From assembly GCF_007752345.1 (NCBI RefSeq), contig NZ_CP036299.1:2247001-2311000 (forward strand): a stretch of DNA of 64,000 bases. Reading direction: 5' to 3'. Below, one piece after another: positions 55,082 to 64,000 of the stretch; within the stretch, counting starts at the first letter, position 1; every line of letters begins with the position of its first letter. The DNA is from Planctopirus ephydatiae. GTDB taxonomy: Bacteria; Planctomycetota; Planctomycetia; Planctomycetales; Planctomycetaceae. The notes beneath the pieces were generated by a model. It was not told the origin of the DNA, ran no database searches, and saw nothing but the letters and a program-made list of their open reading frames with translations. The position numbers were made by a program, and so were the translations under genes.

Positions 55082-57952
55082 ATGCTGAGGTTCCGCCTGA
55101 GTACCAGCTTGCGAAGGTCTTTGTTCAAGGCATGGCCCGTCATCTTTCGATGCTGGTATGTCTGGGTCTGTTTTATTGTCCTGCACACTCGGACACTCGC
55201 CGATGAATCTCGACCAGCGGCACCGCCGGTGAACAAGGAAGCAGGCAAACCATCCGCCAGCGATATTCATCAGGACAACGCCCATAGTGAACCTCTTCCC
55301 TCAGGAAGTCTTCCCGCCAACCAGCCGGTGATCGCTCCTCAAACGGTTGCTGAGACTTTTCGCAAGGAACTTTCGACGCCGAAAATCGCTCGGCATTTTT
55401 CCGGAGCCACAGTTGTTCAGGAGTTTCTGTTTGATGATCGGGAAGATCTCGATCAGGATGACCTGCCGGACGGCTGGCTTCGACGTAAAGGGGCACCTTT
55501 TCCACGCTATGTCGAATCGATGATTGATCGAAGTCCGCCGGGGCTGGATCATCAAGCGCTGCGATTTCGAGTGAACGGCGGCCCGGCGGTCTTTTACAGT
55601 CCACTGGTGCGAGTGGATCCCAACTACAATCTGGCTGTGACCGGGAGTATTCAGACCTCAGGGCTGAATCATTCAGCGGGTCTCATTTCGATCTCAGTTC
55701 TCGATGCCAGAAGAGAGAGATTAGCACGCTGGTTATCACAGCCCATCTCCGGCAGTCAGGCATGGGGAGCGGCTGTGATTGGCCCCATTTCCCTCCCCCC
55801 TCAAGCGGCATTTGTGGTTGTCGGTTGTCATGTGGTGGATGGATTTCAAACCGATGTCCGCGGAGATGTCTGGTTTGCAGATCTGCAGGTCGTGCGACTT
55901 CCTAATATCGACTGGGGCAGTTCGCCGCTCAATTGCTTTCAGGATAAAGACCTGAACTTCAATCTGGACATGGCATTTACCGGGCTGGAACCAGCACTCG
56001 AGTATCAACTCGATCTGACGGCTCGTGATGTGGATGGCAACTTGATTGCCCGTGATCAACGCACTTTGAAGCCTGAGCAGCCAAAGCCTGTCGATCAAAG
56101 TGCAAACCCACAGCCCACCCAGGTTGCGGAACCCAGGCGAGTGACGTGGAATCTGGATCAACTGGAATTTGGTCACTATCAGATGGAAGCCCGGCTGACA
56201 CATGATGGCGTGCTGGTCTTGCAGAAAATCAGGCCCTTCGTGCGCTTCGAAACCCTGGAAAAACCGCTGACCACAGGCGAGTTCGGCTGGTCTGTCCCAT
56301 CCGTGATGCCACAGAAAGTTTTGAATGTTCTCTCGGCCATGGTCGATCAGACCGCGACTTCCTGCGTGAAGTACCCTGTCTGGGAATCAGCCGACGATCC
56401 AACTCTGATGAGTGAAACGACAGACTTTTTTGAAGATCTGGCCGAAAAGGGTGTCACAATTGTTGGCGTCTTTGGTGCGCCGCCAAAACCATTACAGGCC
56501 ATGACCAGCCAGGAGTGGCAGGGCTCTGCCGAGATCTTTTCGCTGCCGCGAGAAATCTGGGCGGATTCGATGCAACCGGCCCTGGCCGGATATGGTTCTC
56601 ATATCAGACGCTGGCAACTGGGAAGTGATCGCGATCACAGTTTCGTCGATGGCCTGAATACGGTACTTGGCTTTCGCGTGGCCCGCAGTGAAATTCAATC
56701 GATCAGTCGTGGCTCAATGGTGGGGACTGCCTGGACACCCCAAAGCAAAGAACTTCCTCGCGGGATCGACTTTGTCATCAGTCCGGCAAGTCTCGAATTG
56801 CCTAAACGGAATTCTGCGGAGACCGCTGAGCAGTGGGTGGTTCTGCAAGCAACCGATTTGAAGGGGACGACTTCGCCTCAGATTGCGGGCGAACTTGCCA
56901 AACGACTGATCGAGCAGCGAAAAGCTGGTATCGAAACCATTCTGCATGGAGATCCGTTTCATCCACAGTCAGGAGTGTTCAGTCCAGATGGTTCGCCAGG
57001 AAACATGTTTCTCCCTTGGCGAACTCTGGCGATCTCGTTGTCGGGAAAGGAGTTTGCGGGGGCCTTCACTTTGCCTCAACGCAGTGAAAATGCGGTCTTT
57101 ATCGATGAGCATGAAGCCTGCGTGGTTCTGTGGAACCAGCGCGAAACCACCGAGAAAGCTCATCTGGGAAATGATGCCGTGCTCGTGGATCTGTGGGGAC
57201 GCCAGCGAAAGCTATTAATTGATCAAGTCACTGGACAGCAACTTCTCCCGGTAGGCCCGGTCCCGATCATTATTCGAAAATGTTCGCCGGCACTGGCGAA
57301 GTGGCGCGTAGCCACTCATTTTGAACGGGGCCGCTGCCGCAGTGAATACGGGATGCACGAGGATGCACTGGTTGGCACGAATACGTTTCCACAAGGGGCA
57401 TCGGCTACAGTTGAGCTTTTGCTTCCTAAAGAATGGAATGCCGAGCCACGCAGCAGCAATCTTCAGCTGAGAGCTCGCGAGCCCTGGCGGATTCCTTTCC
57501 GCTTTTTATTGCCCGCCACCGCCAGTCTGGGTGATCACGAGGCTGAGATCGTGTTCAAAATCGATGCGGATCAGCACTACGAATTCCGCATGCCGCTGGT
57601 TTATCGAGTGGGGCTGGATGACATCACCATCGAAGTGATCGATCGACTCCTTCCCGATGGACGACTCGAAATCGAGCAGCGCGTGATGAATCGGACCGAT
57701 CCCGAAGAGATCGTCGATTTCCGTTGCAGCCTGTTTATCCCCAATGAGCGAAGGCAGCGTGTTAAAATCCCTCGACTTGGCCAAGGGCTCGACAAGAAGA
57801 TTTTTTATCTTCCCGACGGGGCACGTTTTGATGGTCAGACGCTCTGGTTGCGGCTCGAACAGGAGAATGGCCGACGAATTCTGAACTACCGCTGGGTCGT
57901 GAAGACCGGCCAAGACTCTCCGGCAACCGGGAACGAATTCAGTTCCAGGTAG
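55082..57952 (+). CDS. Large exported protein of unknown function, possibly glycosidase-like
   Basis: A 956-aa protein with the start chosen at 55082 (MLRFRLSTSLRRSLFKAW), giving a signal-peptide-like N-terminus through CWYVWVCFIVLHTRTLA; the frame is open to 55004. The first 350 residues are beta-rich, with YNLAVTGSIQTSG and FVVVGCHVVDG segments. Residues about 370-640 might be a TIM-barrel-like domain, to judge by the alternating helices and WQLGSDRDHSFVDGL. The C-terminus is again beta-rich. I recognise no named family. The following membrane-protein gene lies 173 bp downstream. Confidence 0.75.
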   Translation: MLRFRLSTSLRRSLFKAWPVIFRCWYVWVCFIVLHTRTLADESRPAAPPVNKEAGKPSASDIHQDNAHSEPLPSGSLPANQPVIAPQTVAETFRKELSTPKIARHFSGATVVQEFLFDDREDLDQDDLPDGWLRRKGAPFPRYVESMIDRSPPGLDHQALRFRVNGGPAVFYSPLVRVDPNYNLAVTGSIQTSGLNHSAGLISISVLDARRERLARWLSQPISGSQAWGAAVIGPISLPPQAAFVVVGCHVVDGFQTDVRGDVWFADLQVVRLPNIDWGSSPLNCFQDKDLNFNLDMAFTGLEPALEYQLDLTARDVDGNLIARDQRTLKPEQPKPVDQSANPQPTQVAEPRRVTWNLDQLEFGHYQMEARLTHDGVLVLQKIRPFVRFETLEKPLTTGEFGWSVPSVMPQKVLNVLSAMVDQTATSCVKYPVWESADDPTLMSETTDFFEDLAEKGVTIVGVFGAPPKPLQAMTSQEWQGSAEIFSLPREIWADSMQPALAGYGSHIRRWQLGSDRDHSFVDGLNTVLGFRVARSEIQSISRGSMVGTAWTPQSKELPRGIDFVISPASLELPKRNSAETAEQWVVLQATDLKGTTSPQIAGELAKRLIEQRKAGIETILHGDPFHPQSGVFSPDGSPGNMFLPWRTLAISLSGKEFAGAFTLPQRSENAVFIDEHEACVVLWNQRETTEKAHLGNDAVLVDLWGRQRKLLIDQVTGQQLLPVGPVPIIIRKCSPALAKWRVATHFERGRCRSEYGMHEDALVGTNTFPQGASATVELLLPKEWNAEPRSSNLQLRAREPWRIPFRFLLPATASLGDHEAEIVFKIDADQHYEFRMPLVYRVGLDDITIEVIDRLLPDGRLEIEQRVMNRTDPEEIVDFRCSLFIPNERRQRVKIPRLGQGLDKKIFYLPDGARFDGQTLWLRLEQENGRRILNYRWVVKTGQDSPATGNEFSSR

Positions 57953-58125
57953 CCACTGATTGTCTCTCGAAAAATCTTCGAAACTGGGGATTCTCGTTCG
58001 AGGCAGAGAAAACGGGAACGATTTTCCCGAGTTCTGCATCAGATTCGCTGAAGAATCCCCTCTCGTTTCGGTGCTAATTTCTGGCTATACTTACGTATGA
58101 AGATTTTGTTCAGCCTGGCGGGAAT

Positions 58126-59766
58126 ATGTCCATGAATGATGTGACCACTCACCTGCTCGAAAAAGTTCGTCGGCGGATGGCGCTGGGCCAATGGGCTGAG
58201 CTTGCCATCCTCAATCTACTGGTGCTCACAGCTTCCATGACTGTACTCACCATTGTGAACAGGCTGACGGCATTTGCGCCGGAACAGATGATCATGTACG
58301 TCTGGCTGGCGATTGTCCCTGCTGCAGCACTTCTGGCTGCCATATTTTTAAAGCGACCCACACTTTCGGAAGCGGCCCATCAGGTGGATCGTGCACTGGG
58401 CGAAAAAGATCTGTTTTTGACAGTATCTCGCCTGTCGTCATCTGTGGGAGAGTATCAGCCTGTCGTGCTGGCTGTGGCCCATGCTAAAGCCCAATCCGTG
58501 GTGCCAGCGAAGGTGTCACCCTGGAATCCTTCACGAAGAATTCGGCCACTGCTCGGCTTAATTTTGCTGGCTGGCGGAATCCAATTCTTTCTTCCCCAGT
58601 GGGATCTGTTTGGTAATCGCGCACAGGCGGCCGTCATCGAGCAGCGTTCGGCTCAACTGAACCTCACTCGCAAGATGACAGAAGTTCGCAAGACTGAACT
58701 AAAGCGGGCCCAGGAATCACGGGAGATGACTCAAGACCAGCAGCTTGAGGAAAACCTCAAGCTCGCATTCCAGAAAATGGAACCATCCCGCAAAGAAGAA
58801 AATCGCAAGGAATTGTTGAAACAGCAGAAAGAGATCAGCCAGCAGTGGAAGGTCAAAGCCGCTTCGAAAAGTTCACCATCTGCCAGCCGATCATCCCCCT
58901 CTGAAGAAGGCCAGAAATTTGGAGATGAAGAGACCGAGACATTGAGGAAAAAGGCCAAAGAGGCGTTGCGCTCGGGCAATATGCAACCTCTCAAAGAGAC
59001 GATGGAACAACTCAAGGATGAACTGGAACAGCTGGCTAAGACAGAAGACCCTGTCGAGCGGGCAGAGAAGCTGGAACAATTGAAAAAGCGGCTGGAAAAT
59101 CTCGAAAAGCTAGCTCGGGAAGAGTTCGGTTCTGAAGAAATGGCCAAAGCCCTCGAACGAGCCCGGCAACAGGCTCAACTGGCCCAGAAAGATGGAGGAA
59201 ATCCCAGCGAAGCCATGCAGGCTGCGATGGAATCGATGGAACTCTCCGAGATGGAACTCTCCCAGGCCATGGAGAATCTGAAGGACATGCAGAATCTGGA
59301 GAAAGCCCTTAAGGCAATTCAGGCTGCCAAAAAGCTCAACGAGCTTGACCCTCTGGATGGAGAAAAGTGCAAGCAGTGCCAGTCACTTTCTGATTATGAA
59401 AAGCTCTATAAAGAAATGCTGGCCAAATGTAATGGTCAAGGTGACGGAAAAGGGAATGGTAACGGCTTAGGAGGCGAAGGTATCGGCAGAGGTGGTAAAG
59501 CCCAGGAGGATGATTCGGTCGAAACATCCTTCGTTGACGAGAAATCACAATCTCAGGTCACGGCCGGTAAAATGCTCCTCTCGATCAAGACTCAAGGGTT
59601 GGGCGAAAAAGGGCAGGCGAGCGAAGATTATCGAAAAGCCGCCACGGCAGTGAAGCAGGGCGTTGCCGAAGCCATCCAGCAGGAGCAGATTCCCCCGGGT
59701 TATCATGAGTCGATCAAGTCCTACTTCGATCAGGTCGCTCCAGAAAAGTCGGGATCTGACAAGTAA
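58126..59766 (+). CDS. Membrane protein with long coiled coil and Gly-rich segment
   Basis: A 546-aa protein of unknown function. Two membrane helices lie at about 25-45 and 55-78, and a third at about 142-160. Then a Glu/Lys/Gln coiled coil runs from roughly 165 to 410 with clear heptads (KELLKQQKEISQQ, LEQLKKRLENLEKL). A CKQC pair lies near 415, and a Gly/Asn-rich linker covers about 430-465. The last 80 residues are helical. The layout resembles DUF4175-like or Bat-associated membrane proteins, but none of the usual aerotolerance genes are adjacent. The start at 58126 has GCGGGA upstream. Confidence 0.78.
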   Translation: MSMNDVTTHLLEKVRRRMALGQWAELAILNLLVLTASMTVLTIVNRLTAFAPEQMIMYVWLAIVPAAALLAAIFLKRPTLSEAAHQVDRALGEKDLFLTVSRLSSSVGEYQPVVLAVAHAKAQSVVPAKVSPWNPSRRIRPLLGLILLAGGIQFFLPQWDLFGNRAQAAVIEQRSAQLNLTRKMTEVRKTELKRAQESREMTQDQQLEENLKLAFQKMEPSRKEENRKELLKQQKEISQQWKVKAASKSSPSASRSSPSEEGQKFGDEETETLRKKAKEALRSGNMQPLKETMEQLKDELEQLAKTEDPVERAEKLEQLKKRLENLEKLAREEFGSEEMAKALERARQQAQLAQKDGGNPSEAMQAAMESMELSEMELSQAMENLKDMQNLEKALKAIQAAKKLNELDPLDGEKCKQCQSLSDYEKLYKEMLAKCNGQGDGKGNGNGLGGEGIGRGGKAQEDDSVETSFVDEKSQSQVTAGKMLLSIKTQGLGEKGQASEDYRKAATAVKQGVAEAIQQEQIPPGYHESIKSYFDQVAPEKSGSDK

Positions 59767-59820
59767 GATCGCCAACCCGATTTGATCTCTTCTGAAGTCA
59801 GTCGGTCCCCACCGCAATTT

Positions 59821-59852
59821 TGCCATGCTTGCGGCTCGGAGCAAGCATGCTT
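59821..59852. repeat. Palindromic intergenic element, copy 2
   Basis: A 32-nt copy identical to that at 23776-23807. The stem arms are CATGCTTGC (59824-59832) and GCAAGCATG (59841-59849). It lies 54 nt after a stop, between convergent genes. Confidence 0.85.
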
Positions 59853-59981
59853 CATTGACCTCAACTCGCCATGGATCTCTCGTTGCGAGTGACTCGTCAG
59901 GACGGCTGAGTTTCTCTCAATGGCGCTTGAATAACTCTCTATGAATTTGGAGTATCAGCCTGAAACCACGTCGAAAAGAAA

Positions 59982-60008
59982 CGGGGCTCAATCATTGATT
60001 GAGCCCCG
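59982..60008 (-). terminator. Hairpin terminator for the Gfo/Idh gene
   Basis: An 11-bp stem (59982-59992 with 59998-60008) with a 5-nt loop. On the minus strand it is followed by a T-rich tract (TTTCTTTTC). It lies 35 nt past the minus-strand stop. Confidence 0.85.
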
Positions 60009-60042
60009 AAAGCATTCATTGAGTCAATGATCTGACGTGTGA

Positions 60043-61350
60043 CTAGATGAACTGTGTCAAGCCGGGCATGGCCACTGGCTCGACGGGAAGTGGACCCCAC
60101 TCGTAAGCCTTGGGGCCCAGAACTTCCTGGCTGTTCATGGCTTGTTCCCACGTGATTTTCTGACCGGTGTAGGCCGACATGCGGCACATGATGGCGAGCA
60201 TGGTGCTGTAGCACATGTATTCGCCATTGTTAATCGGCTGTCCCTTGCGAATCGAAGCGAAAAGCTCATCATGTTCGGTTTGATACATGTTGTTCCTCGG
60301 GCCTTCGTACTTCCAGATCACCTTGCCTTCGTTGTCGACAATCCGGTGCTTGAAGATATCTGCACGGCCCTTGGTTCCCAGAACGTGATCGCTGACATCG
60401 ACCTGGGTGCCATCCTGCTGGCGGCTACGGAAGAACATTTTGACGCCATTAGAGTATTCGTAGGTGGCGGCAAAGTGATCGTAGATGTTGCCAAAATCGG
60501 GGCTGACACGTACCTGACGACCGCCTGTGGCACTACAAACAACCGGTGGAACATCCTTCATCGCCCAGGCCATCTTGTCGAGACTGTGGATAGCCTGCTC
60601 GTTGCCATGGTCACCTGAAAGCCACGTGAAGTAGAGCCAGTTGCGAACCTGCCACTCCATATCACTCCACTCGGGCTTGCGGGGTTTACGCCACAAACCG
60701 CGTGTGTCGTAACTGCACTGCATGGCAACGATATCACCAATCGTTCCCTGATGAATCTGCTCGAACGTAGCTCGCATGCCGTAGTCATAGCGCCAGCAGA
60801 GGCCCGAGACAACAGCCAGATTTCTTTCGGCCGCCTTCTTGGAAGTTTCCAGAACCGAGCGAACGCCAGGAGCATCAACCGCAATCGGTTTTTCGACAAA
60901 CATGTGCACACCCGCATCAACAGCGAGCTTCATATGTTCTGGCCGGAAATGTGGTGGCGAACAGAGGAGGATAACATCGACGCCTGCAGCCAGCATGTTC
61001 TTGCAGCCGTCGAAGCCCGTGAACTTGTGGGCGTCGTCGACGGTGATGCGTCCTGCAAAGCTGTCGTTGGATTGCAGATTCTTCAGTGAGTTTTCAATGT
61101 TATCGCCAAAGGCATCTGCCATGGCGACCAGTTTGGTGTTTTTGTCAGCCGAAAGGGCCTGTGCTGCAGCACCAGTCCCACGGCCACCACAGCCCACCAG
61201 TCCAATGCGCAGCGTATCGTCAGCAGCGGCGTAGGCCCGTGTGGCAATTTGTGAAGCCAGCGCCACTGCCGTGGCCCCGACGGCAGAGGTCTTCAAAAAG
61301 TCTCGACGATTGGCTTGAGCTGATGGGTTTGTGGCGGGGATGTCTGTCAT
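60043..61350 (-). CDS. Gfo/Idh/MocA family oxidoreductase with Tat signal
   Basis: A 435-aa NAD(P)-dependent sugar oxidoreductase. The start at 61350 has GAGG upstream. A twin-arginine signal (RRDFLKTSAVGATAVALASQIA) precedes the mature enzyme, so it is exported folded. The Rossmann loop GLVGCGGRGTGAAA follows. The MFVEKPIAVDAPG motif is the family's catalytic Lys region. The planctomycete-type NRRDFL signal is common to these proteins. It is divergent from a sugar isomerase gene; both could act on 3-keto sugars. The substrate is unknown. Confidence 0.9.
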   Translation of the reverse strand: MTDIPATNPSAQANRRDFLKTSAVGATAVALASQIATRAYAAADDTLRIGLVGCGGRGTGAAAQALSADKNTKLVAMADAFGDNIENSLKNLQSNDSFAGRITVDDAHKFTGFDGCKNMLAAGVDVILLCSPPHFRPEHMKLAVDAGVHMFVEKPIAVDAPGVRSVLETSKKAAERNLAVVSGLCWRYDYGMRATFEQIHQGTIGDIVAMQCSYDTRGLWRKPRKPEWSDMEWQVRNWLYFTWLSGDHGNEQAIHSLDKMAWAMKDVPPVVCSATGGRQVRVSPDFGNIYDHFAATYEYSNGVKMFFRSRQQDGTQVDVSDHVLGTKGRADIFKHRIVDNEGKVIWKYEGPRNNMYQTEHDELFASIRKGQPINNGEYMCYSTMLAIMCRMSAYTGQKITWEQAMNSQEVLGPKAYEWGPLPVEPVAMPGLTQFI

Positions 61351-61640
61351 CAATACCTCGGCAGGATTTGAAAAGGCGTGTGTGGAAGTTACCAAGCGGA
61401 TTGACTTTTCCGCCCGCAACACTGTACCAGATATAAACTGTGAATCGCGAGACAATCTTTACGAAAATCTTGGCTTATTTGTGGGAACAGATTTTCAGCT
61501 CGGTATTGACTCAGACAGCATGATGATCAGACTGCCTGCAGATCTGCCATCACCTTTCGGCATAACGCTGCCAGCCCACAGACCTGCCTTGATTGACGTA
61601 TCAAACTCTGTACCCAGCCAACCAAGAGGAAAACTGCCCC
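61351..61640. other. Intergenic region between the divergent Gfo/Idh and isomerase genes
   Basis: A 290-bp shared upstream region. I see no recognisable operator or hairpin. Confidence 0.35.
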
Positions 61641-62570
61641 ATGGATCGACGATACTTTCTGATGACTGCCGCCAGTGCCTATGGTGCCACATCTCTGCTT
61701 GCCAGCCATGGATTTGCGATGACCCAGCAACCCTCCGCCTCGCAGAGTACGCCTCAACCCAAAGGGCCACTGAAGAAAGCTGTCAAATACAGCATGGTGG
61801 GTGTGAAAGGGACAATCGCCGAGAAGTTTGCAGCGGTGAAGGCCGCTGGCTTCGAGGGGATCGATATGGATGCCCGGGTTAAAGACAAGAATGAAGTGGT
61901 CGAGGCTGCCAAATCGACCGGCTTGCTTGTTCATGGCGTGGTGGATTACGACCATTGGTCATTGCCGCTGTCGAGCCCAGATGAAGCAGTGCGTGCCAAA
62001 GGGTTGGCAGCCCTCGAAGAATCCTTGCACGACGCAAAATTCTATGGCGGTGATACCGTCCTGCTTGTTCCAGCAGTCGTCAACAAAAAGATCTCGTACG
62101 AAGACGCCTACAAACGATCACAGGCAGAGATTCGCAAGGCGTTGCCTTTAGCCAAAGAGCTGGGGATTAAGATCCTCTTTGAAAATGTATGGAATAACTT
62201 CCTGCTCAGCCCGGTCGAATGTGCCCATTACATCGACGAGTTCGAATCGCCTCTAGTCGGCAGTTATTTTGATGTCGGGAATATTGTCCATTATGGCTGG
62301 CCCGAACATTGGATTCGGACATTAGGCCCGCGGATTGGCAAAATCGATATCAAGGAATTCAGCCGGTCGAAAGCCAATAGCCAGGGGAAGGGGGCTGGTT
62401 TTGGTGTCGAGATTGGGGAAGGTGACTGCGACTGGCCGGAAGTTCTTGCCGCATTGAAAGAAGTCGGCTTTTCGGGCTGGGCAACTGCCGAAGTGGGCGG
62501 CGGTGGTGCAGAACGCCTGACAGAGATCTCGGGGCGTATGGATAAAATCTTCGCGACCTGGCAAAGCTGA
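61641..62570 (+). CDS. Sugar phosphate isomerase/epimerase family protein (AP-endonuclease-2 fold)
   Basis: A 309-aa TIM-barrel protein. The ATG at 61641 has AGAGGA about 10 nt upstream. A twin-arginine-like signal (DRRYFLMTAASAYGATSLLASHGFA) indicates export. The barrel contains FEGIDMDARV, HGVVDYDHW, ILFENVWNNFLLSP, GSYFDVGNIVHYG and a WATAEVGGG end, with metal ligands in Glu, Asp and His at the expected strand ends. It is paired divergently with the Gfo/Idh gene, and this combination is common in planctomycete sugar metabolism. The substrate is unknown. Confidence 0.9.
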   Translation: MDRRYFLMTAASAYGATSLLASHGFAMTQQPSASQSTPQPKGPLKKAVKYSMVGVKGTIAEKFAAVKAAGFEGIDMDARVKDKNEVVEAAKSTGLLVHGVVDYDHWSLPLSSPDEAVRAKGLAALEESLHDAKFYGGDTVLLVPAVVNKKISYEDAYKRSQAEIRKALPLAKELGIKILFENVWNNFLLSPVECAHYIDEFESPLVGSYFDVGNIVHYGWPEHWIRTLGPRIGKIDIKEFSRSKANSQGKGAGFGVEIGEGDCDWPEVLAALKEVGFSGWATAEVGGGGAERLTEISGRMDKIFATWQS

Positions 62571-62803
62571 CCGTGTTGCCCGTGAACAGATAAAATCTGA
62601 ATTCTGGGCAAGCTGAAGGCGACAGGCACCAAATGGATGGCAGAAACATGCGGTCACTCTTGCCGATCGGCAGGTTTGGCCGCTTTTTGTTTGAGCGTAT
62701 GGTCGCTTGCTGGATTTCCCTCTGGACACGCTTTTCGAAAGGAGCGAAACCCACGCCCATTGCCCGATTGGGCCCCATAGTTATGTTTCGGGAAGCCAAG
62801 ACC

Positions 62804-63499
62804 ATGTCAAAGATTATGTGCGGTTTGAAAACATCTAAACGCTGGAAGTTTTTCGCTCCACTCTTCGGATTCAGCCTTCTGGCTCCGTTATCGACCGGTT
62901 GCAATCAGCAGCCGGCAGGTGGTGCTGTGGCAGTGGTGGATCTGGATCAAGTGGCTGAACTGACAGGCGTCACGGCAGAAATCAAAACTAAACTCGCTGC
63001 TAAAGAACAGACCCTCAATGGTGAACTGCTGACTGCTCAAGCAAAATTGCGGCAGGAACTGGCGAACCGGAAAACAGCTGCCGGTGAATTGCCATCTCGT
63101 GAAGAAGCCCAGAAACTGCAGCAGTTCGAGGCGAGCGCCAATCGTGCTCTGGCAAGTGCTCGTAACACCGCCAAAACACTGCTCGACCAGGAGCGACTGA
63201 AACTGGTGGCCCAGTTCCGAGAGCAGATCAAGCCGGTCATGGCTGAAATCGCCAAAGAGAAAGGCTACTCCGTCATCATTCCTAAAAATGACGGTTTGCT
63301 ATTGGCGATCTCACCCGGTGTCGAAATCACCGAAGCTGTTTCCGCCAAAATTGGCCGGGGAACCATTCATCTCGGTACAACGGATGTCGCAGTCAAGACA
63401 GAGGCCGCAGCCAGGTCGATGGCTCCCGCTTTGCCTGCCGAACATGAGGCTGCCACCCCAGCCAATACGACACCAGCACCTGAGCTTCCCAACGAATAA
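62804..63499 (+). CDS. OmpH/Skp-like periplasmic lipoprotein
   Basis: A 231-aa protein from the ATG at 62804 (MSKIMCGLKTSKRWKFF). A lipobox LSTG-C at about residue 33 predicts a lipid-anchored periplasmic protein. The OmpH-like core begins VAVVDLDQVAELTGVTAEIKTKL and continues as two long helices (AQAKLRQELANRK, FEASANRALASARNTAKTLL), with KGYSVIIPKNDGLL at the end. Skp family members chaperone outer-membrane proteins. The C-terminal Ala/Pro/Glu tail is extra. The frame is open back to 62633, but the signal makes 62804 the likely start. Confidence 0.85.
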   Translation: MSKIMCGLKTSKRWKFFAPLFGFSLLAPLSTGCNQQPAGGAVAVVDLDQVAELTGVTAEIKTKLAAKEQTLNGELLTAQAKLRQELANRKTAAGELPSREEAQKLQQFEASANRALASARNTAKTLLDQERLKLVAQFREQIKPVMAEIAKEKGYSVIIPKNDGLLLAISPGVEITEAVSAKIGRGTIHLGTTDVAVKTEAAARSMAPALPAEHEAATPANTTPAPELPNE

Positions 63500-63523
63500 G
63501 CCCCTTTCGCTTCAGCGATCATC

Positions 63524-63567
63524 AGCCAGAGGTTCACCGGAGATCGGGAACCTCTGGCTCTTTTTTT
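63524..63567 (+). terminator. Intrinsic terminator after the OmpH-like gene
   Basis: A 12-bp perfect stem (63524-63535 with 63548-63559) with a 12-nt loop is followed by C and a T7 run at 63561-63567. Confidence 0.9.
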
Positions 63568-63620
63568 GTCACAGATCAAAACGCTTGAATACTGATTCGA
63601 GGAATCAACATCGCTTACCG

Positions 63621-63652
63621 TGCCATGCTAGCGACTCTGAGCAAGCATGTTT
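63621..63652. repeat. Palindromic intergenic element, copy 3 (divergent)
   Basis: A 28-of-32 match to the copies at 23776 and 59821. The right arm GCAAGCATG is kept (63641-63649), while the left arm has changed to CATGCTAGC, weakening the stem by one pair. It lies after the OmpH-like terminator. Confidence 0.7.
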
Positions 63653-63920
63653 AAAAGCCCCTCAACACGCGATTGATCGCTGGGGTGCAAACAATTAGAG
63701 AGTTGGAATTCGCTTTCCGATGTCCCATCATCTCCTTCAATTCCTCACAAACATCTGGAACCTTGAGAAAAATCGTTACAGTCACTCTATTCGAATCAAT
63801 CCGCAGTTCTTTTTACGCCGATACGAGATGATGTATGGATCCGGAGATAAGCCCCTCCGGAATGACGAGGCAAATTACGGCGAAAATCGCCGTTGACCGG
63901 CTCATGGAAGGAGCGTTTCG
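63653..63920 (+). other. Upstream region with two leader hairpins
   Basis: A 7-bp hairpin (TCCGGAG 63840-63846 with CTCCGGA 63855-63861) is followed by a 7-bp stem with AAA loop (ACGGCGA 63877-63883 with TCGCCGT 63887-63893). AAGGAG at 63908-63913 follows, so both would sit in the 5' leader of the last gene. Confidence 0.5.
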
Positions 63921-64000
63921 ATGCCTAGAAGAGTGTGGGTTCTCGCTATGTCTGCAGCGGCTGCACTCGCTCCCAGCCTGTGCCCGGCTGCTGAAACTTC
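63921..64000 (+). CDS. Exported protein, N-terminal fragment (cut by window end)
   Basis: A gene that runs off the window. AAGGAG lies seven nt before the ATG at 63921. The 26 visible residues form a signal peptide, MPRRVWVLAMSAAAALAPSL, followed by CPAAET with a likely cleavage near the Ala pair. The product is unknown. Confidence 0.7.
   Translation, partial: MPRRVWVLAMSAAAALAPSLCPAAET

Overview
The window reads as chromosomal DNA of a planctomycete. Its GC content is moderate by eye and it shows no mobile elements. The indicators are a DUF1559-type protein, a SGNH hydrolase fused to a DUF1080 domain, Tat-exported Gfo/Idh and sugar-isomerase proteins, a Cys-rich YTV-motif cell-wall protein, a solo LigD-phosphoesterase-like protein and several planctomycete-type hypotheticals. 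A Planctopirus-like member of the Planctomycetaceae is my best guess; I cannot prove the genus from sequence alone.

Layout. 0-8 kb holds central functions: glycogen synthase, cytosolic-type malate dehydrogenase, methionyl-tRNA synthetase, and a reduced division/cell-wall pair, mraY-ftsW. 8-13 kb holds an exported protein, a MoxR/Mg-chelatase-type ATPase, rimI and the SGNH-DUF1080 protein. 13-19 kb, minus strand, is a FlgI-like/HEAT protein followed by smc. 19.5-29.4 kb carries three membrane-anchored zinc-ribbon proteins, two of them with a secretin/TonB short-domain-like C-terminus. Among them lie a [2Fe-2S] protein, a translationally coupled Hsp20 pair, a universal stress protein and a LigD-PE-like protein.

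29.5-41 kb holds a YyaL/DUF255 thioredoxin-like protein, a rhodanese, a Xer recombinase, the YTV protein, surE overlapping a cation-efflux gene, L-fuconate dehydratase, and a fusion of a PTS EIIA domain to a diadenylate cyclase. 41.5-47.4 kb holds ilvH, ilvC, a solo M41 peptidase, murA, an intracellular trypsin-like protease and a YhcH-family protein. 47.4-54.8 kb holds a MarR regulator divergent from zwf, a small membrane protein, an HNH protein divergent from L-lactate dehydrogenase, and a phosphate-selective-type porin. 55-64 kb holds two large uncharacterised exported or membrane proteins, a divergent Gfo/Idh and sugar-isomerase pair, an OmpH-like lipoprotein and the start of another exported protein.

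How the genes fit together. Carbon metabolism is represented by glgA, mdh, zwf, ldh, ilvH, ilvC, fucD, and the DUF1080, Gfo/Idh and isomerase group. Peptidoglycan synthesis is represented by mraY, ftsW and murA, which is notable for a phylum once thought to lack a wall. The most interesting items are the EIIA-cyclase fusion, the FlgI-like/HEAT protein next to smc, the zinc-ribbon/STN-like pair, and a 32-nt palindromic intergenic element present in three copies. I found no tRNA, rRNA, CRISPR array, IS element or prophage.
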